From Streptomyces sp. GKU 895 (GTDB lineage: Bacteria; Actinomycetota; Actinomycetes; Streptomycetales; Streptomycetaceae): a DNA stretch of 64,000 bases. Below the pieces are notes generated by a model. The model saw nothing but the letters and a program-made list of their open reading frames with translations. It did no database searches and was not told the DNA's origin. This document shows positions 26,435 through 36,696 of the stretch, piece by piece; positions within the stretch are counted from its first letter, which is position 1; every line of letters starts with the position of its first letter. The DNA is taken from assembly GCA_002027195.1 (NCBI GenBank), contig MWJO01000024.1:23404-87403 (forward strand), read 5' to 3'. Position numbers and translations under genes: made by a program.

Positions 26435-28398
26435 CTAACCCCTTCGGCCCGTTACGTTCAGCAGGTACTCCTTGCGGTTGACGGGGTTGAGGTCGGTCCG
26501 CGGACGCTCGGGGACGTCGTCCCCGCCCGCCACCGGCGCGTAGTCCTCGAAGGCGCTCTCCCACTCGGCCTCGCCGCGGGTCAGCCCGGGCAGCCGCTGT
26601 TCGAGGCCGTGCACCCGGGCCGCCGGAACCACGCCCTCCAGCACGCACAGCGCACCCCGCGTCCCGGTGGTCTCCGGCACCGCGCGCCCCGCGGACAGCA
26701 CCGGCAGCAGCGCGCCCAGCGTGTCCGCCGGGGCCTCCAGCCGGAAGCGGTGCATCGGCTCGTACACCCGCGTGCCCGCCCGCCGCAGCGCCTCGGCGAG
26801 GACCAGCGGGGTCAGGCCGCGGAAGTCGGCGCCGGTGCTGGACATGCTCTTGTCGAAGCCCTGGTGGGCGTGGCTCTGCCGGGGCCAGTAGCCGGAGTGG
26901 GTCATGGTGACCGCGCAGTCGGCGACCTGCCAGCCGTGCAACCCCTGGGCGAGGGTCTCGCGGACGGTGTCCTCGACCGCCCGGAAGAACGCGTACGGCA
27001 TCGCGCCCAGCTCCACCGCCAGGCCGAAGGTGACGCCGGTGCCGGGCGGGGCCGGGTCGACGCGCAGACCGACCGTGGCGAGGAAGGGGTTGGCGTCCTT
27101 CTTGATGAACTCGGCGGCGGCGCCCGTCCCCGCCGGGCGTTCGATGCACAGCGGCGTGGTCTCCCGGAAGCCGACGGCGAGCCCGAACTCCTCGGCGAGG
27201 GTGGCCTCGATGACCTCCTTCTGGACCTCGCCGTAGAGGGAGACCGACAGCTCCTGGCGTACCTCGTCGTGGCGCAGGTCGATCAGCGGGTCCTGCTCGG
27301 CGAGCCGGGTGAGGGCCAGGTGCAGGGCCCTGCGGTCGGTGCCCGGGCCGGGGACGACGACGGTCTCCAGGGTGGGCGGGGAGAAGAAGTGGCCGTGCTG
27401 TTTCGGGGTTCGCCGATCGTGTCGCCGATGCGGATGTTCCCCAGCCCCCACAGCCGCGCGATCCGGCCCGCCGGGACCACGTCCGCACGGACGTCGGTGC
27501 CGTGGTCGAAGACGCTGACCGCGGTGACCCGGCCCTCCTCGCGCCGGGGACCGAAGGGCACACGGTCACGGGTGCGCAGGGTGCCGGAGAACAGCCGCGC
27601 GTACGCGACCTTCTCCCCCGCCGGGCCCCGCTCGACCTTGAACACACTGCCGGAGACGGGCCCTTCGGGGTCGCCGTCGGCGGCGGGCAGCAACTCCTTG
27701 ATCCCGCCAATCAGTTCGGGCACTCCGGCGCCGGTGACGGCCGAGCCGAAATACACCGGGTGGACGAGGGCCTGCCGGGTCTGGGCGACGAGAGCGGACC
27801 GCAACCGCTCGTCCGCGAGCGTCCCGTCGACGTACGCGGCGAGCAACTCGTCGTCGTGGTCGGCGAGGACGTCGGGCGCCACCGCGCCGGCCACGAACGC
27901 CGCGTCCCGCGTGCCGGCGTCCACGACTCGCCCCATCGGCACGATCGCGGGCGTGAGCCGCTCGGCGAGGGCGTCGAGGACACCGTCGTGGCGTGCCCCG
28001 CGGCGGTCGATCTTGTTGACGAAGATCAGCGTGGGGATGCGCAGCCGCTGGAGCGTCCGCATCAGGACGCGGGTCTGGGCCTGGACGCCCTCGACGGCCG
28101 AGACGACCAGCACGACCCCGTCGAGCACGCCGAGGACCCGCTCCACCTCGGCGATGAAGTCGGGGTGGCCGGGGGTGTCGATGAGGTTGACGGTGATGTC
28201 GTCGACCGCGAACGAGACGACGGCCGACTTGATGGTGATACCGCGCCGGCGCTCCAGCGCGAGGGTGTCGGTCTGCGTACTGCCGGCGTCGACGCTGCCG
28301 ATCTCGTCGATCACTCCGACCGAGTGCAGCAGCCGCTCGGTCAGGCTGGTCTTACCGGCGTCGACATGGGCGAGAATCCCGAGGTTGAGCAAGTGCAC
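26435..28398 (-). CDS. Otr(A)/Tet(M)-type ribosomal protection GTPase (frameshifted)
   Basis: About 654 residues after repair, the length of tetracycline ribosomal protection proteins. The G domain is intact: GILAHVDAGKTSLTERLL (P-loop), ERRRGITIKSAVV (switch I), LIDTPGHPDF (G3) and FVNKIDR (G4). The C-terminal EF-G domains include EVIEATLAEEFGLAVGF, GLRVDPAPPGTGVTFG and MTHSGYWPRQSH. The frame breaks near 27407; one added G joins DTIGEPR to KQHGHFFSPPTLETVVVP. The start is GTG at 28398. Such proteins release tetracycline from the 30S subunit. Many Streptomyces carry a chromosomal copy, so resistance or self-protection is inferred. Confidence 0.85.
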
Positions 28399-28624
28399 GA
28401 AGCGTCATGTCCTTCGAGGAGGGGGGCATTCCTTCTTGGGTGGACATGCGTGCAGTGCGCACTACTGCTCTCCTTCATCGATCGCCTACGGGTCCCTTGC
28501 AGTGCAGCAGATCGGCGCGCGGGGCGGCAACGGATTAACGCCCCACCCCCGTCTGGAGTGTGGCGATACGGAGCTGCCGGGGACCCGGATGCGACGCTTG
28601 CGGCGGTCGTGAGAGGAGCGGATC

Positions 28625-29727
28625 GTGCGTGAGATTCTCCCGGCGCTGAGCGCCTGGTACGCGGCGGGAGCGCCGTTCGGGCTGGCGACCGTCGTCGCGG
28701 TGAGCCGCAGCGCGCCGCGTGATCCGGGCGCGGCCATGGCGGTCGGGCCCGGGGACGAGGTCGTCGGCAGTGTGTCCGGGGGATGTGTCGAGGGGGCCGT
28801 GTTCGAGCTGGCGCAGGAGGTGGTGACGAGCGGGGAGGCGCAGCTCCAGACCTTCGGGTACAGCGACGAGGACGCCTTCGCGGTCGGGCTCACCTGCGGC
28901 GGCGAGATCACGCTGCTGGTGCGGCCCGTCACGCCCGCGCTGGACCCGGCGTTCGGCGAGGTGGCCGAGACCGTGGCCGCGGGGCGGCCGGTGACCGTCG
29001 CGACGGTCACCGACGGGCCGCCCCGCGCGGCGCGACCCTCGCCGTGTGGCCGGACCGGGTCGCCGGAAGTCTGGGGGCGACCGGCCTGGACGCGGCGGTC
29101 ACCGCCGACGCGCGCGGTGAACTCGCCCTCGGGGCGACGGGCCTGCGGCACTACGGTCCGCGCGGCGAGCGCCGGGAGGACGCGGTGAGTGTCTTCCTGC
29201 ACTCCTTCGCCCCGCCCCCGCGGATGCTGGTCTTCGGCGCCATCGACTACGCCGCGGCCGTCGCCCGGATCGGCGACTTCCTCGGCTACCGGGTCACGGT
29301 CTGCGACGCCCGCCCGGTCTTCGCCACCCCCAAGCGCTTCCCGCCGGGCGTGGAGGTCGTCGTGGACTGGCCGCACCGCTACCTCCAGGGCACCGACACC
29401 GACGAACGCACCGTGATCTGCGTCCTCACCCACGACCCCAAGTTCGACGTCCCGCTGCTCCAGGAGGCGCTGCGCCGGCCCGCCGCGTACATCGGCGCGA
29501 TGGGCAGCCGGCGTACCCACGAGGACCGGACGCAGCGGCTGGTCGACGGCGGACTGACCGGCCGTGAGCTGTCCCGGCTGCGCTCCCCGGTGGGGCTCGA
29601 CCTCGGCGCCCGTACACCCGAGGAGGTGGCCGTCTCCGTCGCCGCCGAGATCGTCGCGCTGCGGTGGGGCGGCACGGGCACCCCGCTGACGGCGACCGCG
29701 GGCGCCATCCATCCCGAGGCGACCTGA
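28625..29727 (+). CDS. XdhC/CoxI-family protein (frameshifted)
   Basis: About 367 residues after repair. The N-terminal XdhC domain has LATVVAVSRSAPRDPGA and GSVSGGCVEGAVFELA with TCGGEITLLV. The C-terminal Rossmann domain has RMLVFGAIDYAAAVARIG and AYIGAMGSRRTHEDR. One base appears missing near 29025, between TVTDGPP and ATLAVWPDRV. XdhC proteins insert or protect the sulfurated molybdenum cofactor of xanthine dehydrogenase-type enzymes. No such enzyme gene is in this window, so the target lies elsewhere. The GTG at 28625 follows GAGAGGAG. Confidence 0.82.
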
Positions 29728-29817
29728 CGCAGGAAGCCGTGCGGGTGGTCGCCCTCGCGGCGGTCGTCGTGGCGCTGCGGGTACGGCGGCGGCACCGAAC
29801 CGCAGCGCGCCCGCGCC

Positions 29818-30738
29818 TCACCCGTAGCGCCGGTGATCCTCGACGACCTGCTCCAGGTGAGCGAGGGCCGCCGTCACCCGCGCCGGGTCCTGCTGGAAGA
29901 ACGGGTCGTCCGGGACCGGCAGCGACCCGGCCAGCGCCCAGCCCCGGGCCCGCGCCCAGGTCGCGTCGTCGGCGTCGACCGCCTCGCGGAAGGCGTCGCG
30001 GCCCTGCGGCGGCAGGAACATCCACGCGGGCTGGAGGTCGACCGCCGGGTCGGCGACGGCGAGCGTCCCGAAGTCGATGACGGCACTCAACCGGCCGTCC
30101 CGCATCAGCAGATTGCCCGTCGCCAGATCACCGTGGATCCACACCGGCGGCTTGTGCCAGGCGGGCGCGGCGAGGGCCGCCTCCCACACCTCCGTCACGG
30201 CGTCGATGTCGACCATGCCCGCGCCCGCCAGCGCCGCCAGCTTGGGCCGGACGCGCGCCTCGGCGGCCAGTGAGTCGCGCGGGTCGCCCAGGGGGACGCC
30301 GCGGAAGGCGTTGCTCTGCTCGGGACCGGGACCGCCGGTCGCGTCGACGGCCTGGAGGGCGTTGACGAACCCGGCCAGGTCCAGCGCGGCCCGCACCGGG
30401 TCGGCGAGCGCCTCGGTGGTCGCCGTCTCGCCGTCCAGCCAGCGGTACACCGACCAAGGGTAGGGGTAGCCCTCGCCCGGTTCGCCGATCTCCAGCGGTT
30501 CGGACACGGTCAGGGGCAGATGGGGAGCCAGCCGGGGCAGCCAGCGGTGCTCGCGGGCCACCTGCCCGGCCCAGTGGGAGTAGCGCGGCAGCCGTACGGA
30601 CAGTTCGTCGCCGAGCCGGAAGGTCGCGTTGTCCATGCCGGACTGCGGCACCGGGGTGAGCGGGAGGTGGGCCCATTGCGGGAACTGGGCGGTCAGCAGA
30701 CGGCGTACGAGCGTGGTGTCGATCAGCACGCCGTCCAT
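29818..30738 (-). CDS. Aminoglycoside phosphotransferase-family kinase
   Basis: A 306-residue APH-fold enzyme. VWIHGDLATGNLLMRDG contains the catalytic Asp and metal-binding Asn, and AVIDFGTLAVADPAVDLQ the second metal Asp. The N-terminal lobe (NATFRLGDELSVRLPR) binds ATP. Family members phosphorylate aminoglycosides, homoserine, fructosamines or other small hydroxyl compounds; the substrate is not shown. It converges with xdhC and is followed upstream by about 215 bases without a supportable gene. Confidence 0.85.
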   Translation of the reverse strand: MDGVLIDTTLVRRLLTAQFPQWAHLPLTPVPQSGMDNATFRLGDELSVRLPRYSHWAGQVAREHRWLPRLAPHLPLTVSEPLEIGEPGEGYPYPWSVYRWLDGETATTEALADPVRAALDLAGFVNALQAVDATGGPGPEQSNAFRGVPLGDPRDSLAAEARVRPKLAALAGAGMVDIDAVTEVWEAALAAPAWHKPPVWIHGDLATGNLLMRDGRLSAVIDFGTLAVADPAVDLQPAWMFLPPQGRDAFREAVDADDATWARARGWALAGSLPVPDDPFFQQDPARVTAALAHLEQVVEDHRRYG

Positions 30739-30955
30739 CTCAGCGGGGCGACGGCGGCGGCGTCCAACGAATTAGGGGGTTGAGACCCGCTCCCCTGGGT
30801 AGGCGGCGCGCAACGGAAGAGGACGTGCAGGCGATGCGCAGCCTCTTCGGCACACCTCTTCGTGGAAGGAGGTCCGTGACAGCGCACACACGCAGCGCCC
30901 GGGCCGCCTCCGGACACACGGAGCGGCCCGGATCCCCGTGAGGTGCCACGTCCGG

Positions 30956-31456
30956 CTACCGCGGAGGCAGCCGGTGCAGCAGCACATCGTCCAGGCGGCC
31001 GTCCTCGACGGTCGCCGTCATGTACGTGCAGTGCGGTTGGCGCCGCCGGTCCGTCGGGGAGCCGGGGTTGAGCAGCCGCAGCCCGGTCGGGGCGGTGGTG
31101 TCCCAGGGGATGTGGCTGTGTCCGAAGACCAGCACGTCGGCGTCGGGGAACCGGGCGGCACAGCGTGCCTCGCGGCCCTGCGCGGGGCCGGTCTCGTGGA
31201 CCACCGCGAAGCGCAGGCCGCCGAGTTCGGCGTACGCGACCTCCGGCAGCCGGGCCCGCAGGTCCGGTCCGTCGTTGTTGCCGTGGACGCCCACGAGGCG
31301 GCGGCTGAGCTGCTCCAGCAGGTCCAGGGTGGCCGTGTCGACCCAGTCGCCCGCGTGGAACACCACGTCGGCGCGCGGGAGTTCGGCCAGCAGCGGGGCC
31401 GGGAGCTGCTTGGCGCGCTTGGGCAGATGGGTGTCGGACAGCAGAAGCAGACGCAC
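30956..31456 (-). CDS. Metallophosphoesterase, YfcE/MJ0936 family
   Basis: A 166-residue calcineurin-like phosphodiesterase. All metal ligands are present: LLSDTHLPKRA (Asp, His), FHAGDWVD (Asp), GVHGNNDGPDL (Asn, Asp), FAVVHETG (His) and VFGHSHIP (two His). Length matches the YfcE group of small phosphodiesterases. The start is a GTG at 31456. It is divergent from the glycosyltransferase gene; no shared role is evident. Confidence 0.87.
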   Translation of the reverse strand: MRLLLLSDTHLPKRAKQLPAPLLAELPRADVVFHAGDWVDTATLDLLEQLSRRLVGVHGNNDGPDLRARLPEVAYAELGGLRFAVVHETGPAQGREARCAARFPDADVLVFGHSHIPWDTTAPTGLRLLNPGSPTDRRRQPHCTYMTATVEDGRLDDVLLHRLPPR

Positions 31457-31615
31457 GCGGTCAGACTATCCGGGGAAGATCGTCAACCTTGACACGATCG
31501 GTATGCGATCCGAGCGGTGGTCGCAACATCAACCACTACGGCGTCGGGTTAGCATCTGGCCACAAGCACCGCACCATGACAGAAACGACAAGCGACCCAA
31601 GGGGGACCGAGCCTC

Positions 31616-33572
31616 ATGCCGGTCAAGGTCAGCGTCGTCGTCCCCGTGTACAACCCCGGGGTCTACATCGAGGACTGCATCGCGTCTCTGAAGAGGCAGT
31701 CACTGCCTCCCGACGAGTACGAAGTGATCTTCGTCGACGACGGTTCCACCGACTCAACGCCCGGCCGGCTCGATGAGCTCGCTGCCGAGGACCCACGCGT
31801 CCGAGTCATCCACCAGGAGAACTCCGGCTGGTCCGGCAAGCCCCGCAACGTCGGGATCGAGGCCGCCCGGGGCGAGTTCGTGATGTTCGTCGACAACGAC
31901 GACTACCTCGGCGACGAGGCCCTGGAGCGGATGTACGACTACGGCGTGGCGAACGGCGCCGATGTGATCGTGGGCAAGATGGCCGGCAAGGGCCGTCCCG
32001 TGCCCGTCGAGCTGTTCCGCCGCAACCGCCCGCACGCGAGCGTCGAGAACGCGCCGCTGATCGACAGCCTCACCCCGCACAAGATGTTCCGCCGGGCCTT
32101 CCTGGACGACATCGGCCTGCGCTTCCCGGAGGGCCGGCGGCGGCTCGAGGACCATGTCTTCATCGCCGAGGCGTATCTGCGGGCGGACAACGTGTCCGTG
32201 CTCAGCGACTACGTCTGCTACTACCACGTACGCCGGGACGACGCCTCCAACGCCGGTTTCCAGCAGTTCGAACCGGCCGGGTACTTCAAGAACCTGCGGG
32301 AGGCCCTCGACGTCGTCGAGACCTACACCAAGCCGGGCGATCTGCGCGACCGCCTCTTCCGGCGCTGGCTGCGCAACGAGATGGTCGAGCGGATGCGCGG
32401 TCGGCGTCTGCTCGGGCTGCCCGAGGACTACCGCCGGGCCCTGTTCGCGGAGATCCACTCGACCGTCGTCGACCGCTTCGGGCCCGGTGTCGCGGCCGGT
32501 CTGCCGCCCGCCCAGCGGGTGGTGGCCGCGCTGATCACCGCCGACCGCTACGACGACCTCGTGGCGTTCGCCGAGTGGGAGGCCGGGATCGCCCTGAAGG
32601 CCGTTCCGGAGGGCGTCGAGTGGCGGGACGGGGTGCTGGAGGTCTCGCTGAGCGCCGAGTTCACCTCGGGCGGCGAGCCGATGCGGTTCCCCGCGCAGGG
32701 CGCCCTGGCGACGGACGCGCCGCCGCTGGACGCGGCCGAGGCGATCGCCTGGGTGTGCGCCGACTCCGTGGCCCGCTTCGACAAGGCCGCGGGCGATCTG
32801 CTGCTGCGGGAACGGACCAGCGCCGCCCAGCACTTCCAGCCCGTGCGGGTCGTCCGGGAGACGGTGTCCGACCAGGGCGGCGACCGGGTGCGGCTGGTGC
32901 TGCGGGCGACGGCGTCCGTCGATCCCGCCACCGCGGCGGGCGGGGCGGCGCCGGACGACGGTCTGTGGGACGCGTTCGTGCGGGTCCGGCTCGGCGGCTG
33001 GACCAAGGAGTGCCGGCTGGGTCCGGCCCCGGACGGGAACCGGCCCCGGCCGCAGGCCGGTCTGGGCGGCGGGCGCGTGGTCCTGCCGTACTGGACCCAT
33101 CCGCACGGCAACTTCGCCCTCGACGTGGACCGGGCCACCAAGCGGCTGGGCCTCGACCGGGTCACGCCGGCACCGTCGCCGTCGACGGCGCCCGGATCAG
33201 CACGGCCGTGCCGTTCCAGGTGGCCGAGGAGACCAAGGTCCTGCTGCGGCTCGGTGCGGCCGGGATCGTCGATGTGCCGGGCACCCTATCCCCCGCCGCG
33301 GACGAGCGGCTGGGGTCGGTGCTGGAGGCCGATCTGCCGCTCGCCGAGCTGAGCGGCGCCCGGTGGCGGGTGGCGCTGAGCCCGGTGCCGAACGCGCCCG
33401 AGCCGCGCTTCCTCGTGCTGCCGCTCGCCCTGCGCGTCTCCGGGGACACCGTCCGTCCGGTGGCCGCGCCCGGCCACGGCGGCGCGCAGCGGCTGGCCCG
33501 CAAGGTCCGGCGCGGCCCTGGGCAGGGTGCTGGCGCGGGGCGGCCCACCGGGTCAGGAACCGCGGCAAGTAG
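31616..33572 (+). CDS. GT2-family glycosyltransferase with C-terminal extension (frameshifted)
   Basis: About 650 residues after repair. The GT-A domain is clear: KVSVVVPVYNPGVYIEDCI, VIFVDDGSTDSTPG, NSGWSGKPRNVGIEAARG and the metal site FVDNDDYLG. The long C-terminal part, with repeated beta segments, is typical of actinobacterial wall-glycan or teichoic-acid transferases. One base seems missing near 33170, after which VAVDGARISTAVPFQVAEET continues. At least one more shift near 33510-33540 leaves the exact end uncertain; a stop at 33572 agrees with the hairpin that follows. The ATG at 31616 follows AAGGGGG. Sugar donors may come from the neighbouring rfb genes. Confidence 0.78.
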
Positions 33573-33584
33573 GCGACAGCGACC

Positions 33585-33621
33585 GAGCGCGGCCCCCATG
33601 GAGTTCATGGGGGCCGCGCTC
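33585..33621. terminator. Perfect 16-bp bidirectional hairpin terminator
   Basis: GAGCGCGGCCCCCATG (33585-33600) pairs perfectly with CATGGGGGCCGCGCTC (33606-33621) around a 5-base loop. It lies between convergent genes and so would serve both. Confidence 0.75.
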
Positions 33622-33642
33622 ATGTGCTGTCCGGGACCGGGA

Positions 33643-34461
33643 TCACTTCTTGGCGTAACGCGCCTTCAGCGCACTGCGCTTGTTGGTGCCCTCGGCGTTC
33701 TTGCCCTTCTCGATGATCACCAGGTTGTGGTAGAAGTGCACGCCCACGACGTTGAGGTCCGTGTAGCTGGGCTGGTAGTGCTCGTCCACGAACTCCTCGT
33801 AGTTGAGCCCGTCCGCCAGCCGCTTGAGCATCGCCATGCTGGTGTTGGGGTCGTCGAGGTCCTCGCTGCCCATCCACTCGGGCCAGTACGACGACTGGGT
33901 GTCCTCGACGACGTAGATGCCGCCGTCCTTGAGGCGCGGGAAGAGCGTGGCGAACGTGGTGAGGACGTGCGGGGGACGGTGGCTGCCGTCGTCGATGATG
34001 ACGTCGAGGTCCCCGATCTTGTCGGCGACGGCGTTCAGCGACGAGGGGTCGGACTGGTCGCCGATGAACGTCGTGATGCGGTCCTCGTCGACATGGGACT
34101 TGTCCTGGATGTCCATGCCGAAGATCTGCGCCTTCGGGAAGAACGCCTTCCACATGCGCAGCGAGGCGCCGCCCTGACCGGGCCGGTTGTAGCCGCCGAT
34201 ACCGATCTCCAGCAGGTTGAACTCCTCGTTCTTCAGGTGCTGGAGGTGCTTCTGGTAGTGCTGGGTGTAGCGGTGCGCGCCCCACTTGTCCGTCTTGAAG
34301 TGCACGGCGAGTTTGTTGAGGTCGTGGGAGATGGCGTCGATGCCGGTGGGCTTCTTCTTGACCGGCTGGGGCGGCTGACCGGAGATACGTCGCTTCAACT
34401 GGCGCACGACACGCACGTTCTTGTCACCCAACACGTTCTTCACAGTTGTTCTGATCGACAT
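33643..34461 (-). CDS. Class I SAM-dependent methyltransferase (MycE/TylE-like sugar O-methyltransferase)
   Basis: A 272-residue protein. FNLLEIGIGGYNRPGQGG is the SAM-binding loop, QIFGMDIQDKS follows, and LDVIIDDGSHRPPHVLTTF with VVEDTQSSYWPEW are characteristic of the metal-dependent MycE/TylE group that methylates deoxysugar hydroxyls. The ATG at 34461 is preferred over an earlier codon because AAGGAA precedes it and the basic, family-like N-terminus starts there. It lies next to dTDP-sugar genes, which agrees with sugar methylation. The glycan or metabolite is unknown. Confidence 0.8.
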   Translation of the reverse strand: MSIRTTVKNVLGDKNVRVVRQLKRRISGQPPQPVKKKPTGIDAISHDLNKLAVHFKTDKWGAHRYTQHYQKHLQHLKNEEFNLLEIGIGGYNRPGQGGASLRMWKAFFPKAQIFGMDIQDKSHVDEDRITTFIGDQSDPSSLNAVADKIGDLDVIIDDGSHRPPHVLTTFATLFPRLKDGGIYVVEDTQSSYWPEWMGSEDLDDPNTSMAMLKRLADGLNYEEFVDEHYQPSYTDLNVVGVHFYHNLVIIEKGKNAEGTNKRSALKARYAKK

Positions 34462-34516
34462 AGCTCGACGTATTCCTTTCCTGGGGCCGGCTGTCGGGCC
34501 CACGGTCGGACCGTGC

Positions 34517-35491
34517 TTAGTGAGGGGTGATGCGTCGCTTGAGCGGCTCCCACCAGGTGCGGTGGGCGCGGTACCAGGCGACGGTGTCGGCGAGGCCGGT
34601 GGCGAAGTCGTGCCGGGGAGCGTAGCCGAGTTCGGTGCGGATCTTGGCCCAGTCGACGGAGTAGCGCAGGTCGTGGCCCTTGCGGTCCTCGACGTACTCG
34701 ACCATGTCCCAGCCGGCGCCGCATGCCTGGAGCAGCAGCCCGGTGAGTTCCTTGTTGCTCAGTTCGGTGCCGCCGCCGATGTTGTAGACCTCGCCGGCCC
34801 GGCCCGCGGTGCGGACGAGGTCGACGCCCTGGCAGTGGTCGTCGACGTGCAGCCAGTCGCGGACGTTGCGGCCGTCGCCGTACAGCGGGACGTTCCTGCC
34901 GTCGAGGAGGTGGGTGATGAAGAGCGGGATCACCTTCTCCGGGAACTGGCGCGGCCCGTAGTTGTTGGAGCAGCGGGTGACGCGGACGTCCAGGCCGTGG
35001 GTGCGGTGGTAGGCCAGGGCGAGCAGGTCGGAGGAGGCCTTGGAGGCGGAGTACGGCGAGTTCGGCGCGAGCGGGTGGGTCTCGGGCCAGGAGCCCTCGT
35101 CGATGGAGCCGTAGACCTCGTCGGTGGAGACGTGCACGAACGGGCCGGTGCCGTGCCTCAGAGCGGCGTCCAGCAGGGTCTGGGTGCCGACCACGTTGGT
35201 GAGCACGAAGTCGGCGGCGCCGGCGATCGAGCGGTCCACATGGGACTCGGCCGCGAAGTGCACGACCTGGTCCGCGTCGGCCATCAGCTTGTCGACCAGC
35301 TCCGCGTCCCGGATGTCGCCCTGCACGAACTCCAGCCGGGGATGCTCGAGTTCGAGGTTGTCCAGGGTGCCGGCGTAGGTGAGCTTGTCCAGCACGGTGA
35401 TCCGGGACGCGTCGGAGTCCGCCGAGGCCAGGAGCCTGCGCACGTACTGGGAGCCGATGAAGCCGGCGCCGCCGGTGACGAGGAGGTTCAT
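34517..35491 (-). CDS. rfbB: dTDP-glucose 4,6-dehydratase
   Basis: A 324-residue short-chain dehydrogenase/reductase making dTDP-4-keto-6-deoxyglucose. TGGAGFIGSQYVR binds NAD, VVHFAAESHVDRSI and VHVSTDEVYGS carry the catalytic Asp-Glu pair after Thr, and YSASKASSDLL holds the Tyr-Lys pair. RCSNNYGPRQFPEKVIPLF is diagnostic. The ATG overlaps the end of the thymidylyltransferase gene by 4 bases, so both enzymes are made together. Products feed a deoxysugar pathway; rfbC and rfbD are not in the window. Confidence 0.95.
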   Translation of the reverse strand: MNLLVTGGAGFIGSQYVRRLLASADSDASRITVLDKLTYAGTLDNLELEHPRLEFVQGDIRDAELVDKLMADADQVVHFAAESHVDRSIAGAADFVLTNVVGTQTLLDAALRHGTGPFVHVSTDEVYGSIDEGSWPETHPLAPNSPYSASKASSDLLALAYHRTHGLDVRVTRCSNNYGPRQFPEKVIPLFITHLLDGRNVPLYGDGRNVRDWLHVDDHCQGVDLVRTAGRAGEVYNIGGGTELSNKELTGLLLQACGAGWDMVEYVEDRKGHDLRYSVDWAKIRTELGYAPRHDFATGLADTVAWYRAHRTWWEPLKRRITPH

Positions 35492-36555
35492 GAACGGATC
35501 TGCACCTTGCTGTGGTCTCCGAGCACTAGACGGTGGGCAGCGGGCATACCGGTCGTCGGGGTCACCTCGACGTGCCGGCCGATGAGGGAGGACTCTATAC
35601 GCCCCACGCCCCGGATCGAGGAGTCCCGCAGCACGATGGAGAACTCCAACTCGCTGTCGGTGACCCGGCAGTTCTCGGCGACCGAGGTGAAGGGGCCGAC
35701 GTAGGAGTCCTCGACGACGGTGCCGGAGCCGATGATCACGGGTCCGACGATGCGGGAGTTGACGATCCGCGCGCCTTCTTCGACGACGACCCGGCCGACG
35801 AGTTCGCAGCGCTCGTCCACCTCGCCGTCGATGCGGTGCGCGACGGTCTCCAGGACGGTGCGGTTGACCTCCAGCATGTCGGTGACGTTGCCGGTGTCCT
35901 TCCAGTAGCCCCTGATCACCGTGGAGCGGACGTCGGCGCGTGCGTCGATGAGGTGCTGGATGGCGTGGGTGATCTCCAGCTCGCCGCGCCAGGACGGGGC
36001 GATGGCCCGGACCGCGTCGTGGATCACGGGCGTGAACAGGTAGACGCCGACCAGGGCGAGATCGCTCTTGGGGGTCTCGGGCTTCTCCTCCAGGCCGATC
36101 ACCTGGCCCGCGGCGTCGAGCTCGGCGACACCGAAGGCGCGCGGGTCGGGGACGTGGGTGAGGAGGATCTGCGCGTCGGGGCGGTGGGCGCGGAACCCGT
36201 CGACGAGGGCGGCGATGCCGCCGACGATGAAGTTGTCGCCGAGGTACATCACGAAGTCGTCGTCGCCGAGGAACTCCCGGGCGATCAGCACCGCGTGGGC
36301 GAGGCCGAGGGGGCGCTCCTGGGGGATGTAGGTGACCTGCAGGCCGAACTTCGAGCCGTCGCCGACCGCTTCCTCGATCTCGGCGGCCGTGTCCCCGACG
36401 ATCATGCCGACCTCGGTGATCCCGGCGGCCGCGATGGACTCCAGGCCGTAGAACAGGACGGGCTTGTTCGCCACGGGAACGAGCTGCTTGGCCGAGGTGT
36501 GGGTGATCGGCCGCAAGCGGGTACCGGCACCGCCAGAGAGGACTAGAGCCTTCAT
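35488..36555 (-). CDS. rfbA: Glucose-1-phosphate thymidylyltransferase, long form
   Basis: A 355-residue nucleotidyltransferase. LSGGAGTRLRPITHTSAKQ near residue 6 is the nucleotide loop, followed by YLGDNFIVGG and GLEEKPETPKSDLA. Residues from about 235 form a left-handed beta-helix (hexapeptide repeats such as GARIVNSRIVGPVIIGSG). This long type is the StrD-like form found in secondary-metabolite and wall-sugar loci, rather than the short RmlA. The ATG at 36555 begins at MKALVLSGG; an in-frame codon eight positions earlier is less likely. First gene of the leftward rfbA-rfbB pair. Confidence 0.93.
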   Translation of the reverse strand: MKALVLSGGAGTRLRPITHTSAKQLVPVANKPVLFYGLESIAAAGITEVGMIVGDTAAEIEEAVGDGSKFGLQVTYIPQERPLGLAHAVLIAREFLGDDDFVMYLGDNFIVGGIAALVDGFRAHRPDAQILLTHVPDPRAFGVAELDAAGQVIGLEEKPETPKSDLALVGVYLFTPVIHDAVRAIAPSWRGELEITHAIQHLIDARADVRSTVIRGYWKDTGNVTDMLEVNRTVLETVAHRIDGEVDERCELVGRVVVEEGARIVNSRIVGPVIIGSGTVVEDSYVGPFTSVAENCRVTDSELEFSIVLRDSSIRGVGRIESSLIGRHVEVTPTTGMPAAHRLVLGDHSKVQIRS

Positions 36556-36696
36556 CTGGTTCACCTTAGTCCCGTTCACCCGTTGCCGACCGTGCGCGGC
36601 GTGGCTTGCATGCTACGCAAAGGCCGAGGTGGCACGGGGTGGCTTCGAGCGGCCGGCGCCGTGCGCGATCGGTTCATGGTGCACTCGTACGAGTGG

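Noticed and set aside
28399..28624. Leader peptide attenuator for the Otr(A)-like gene
   Set aside because: A short frame starting near 28450 on the leftward strand exists, but I could not see convincing alternative stem-loops of the tet(M) type.
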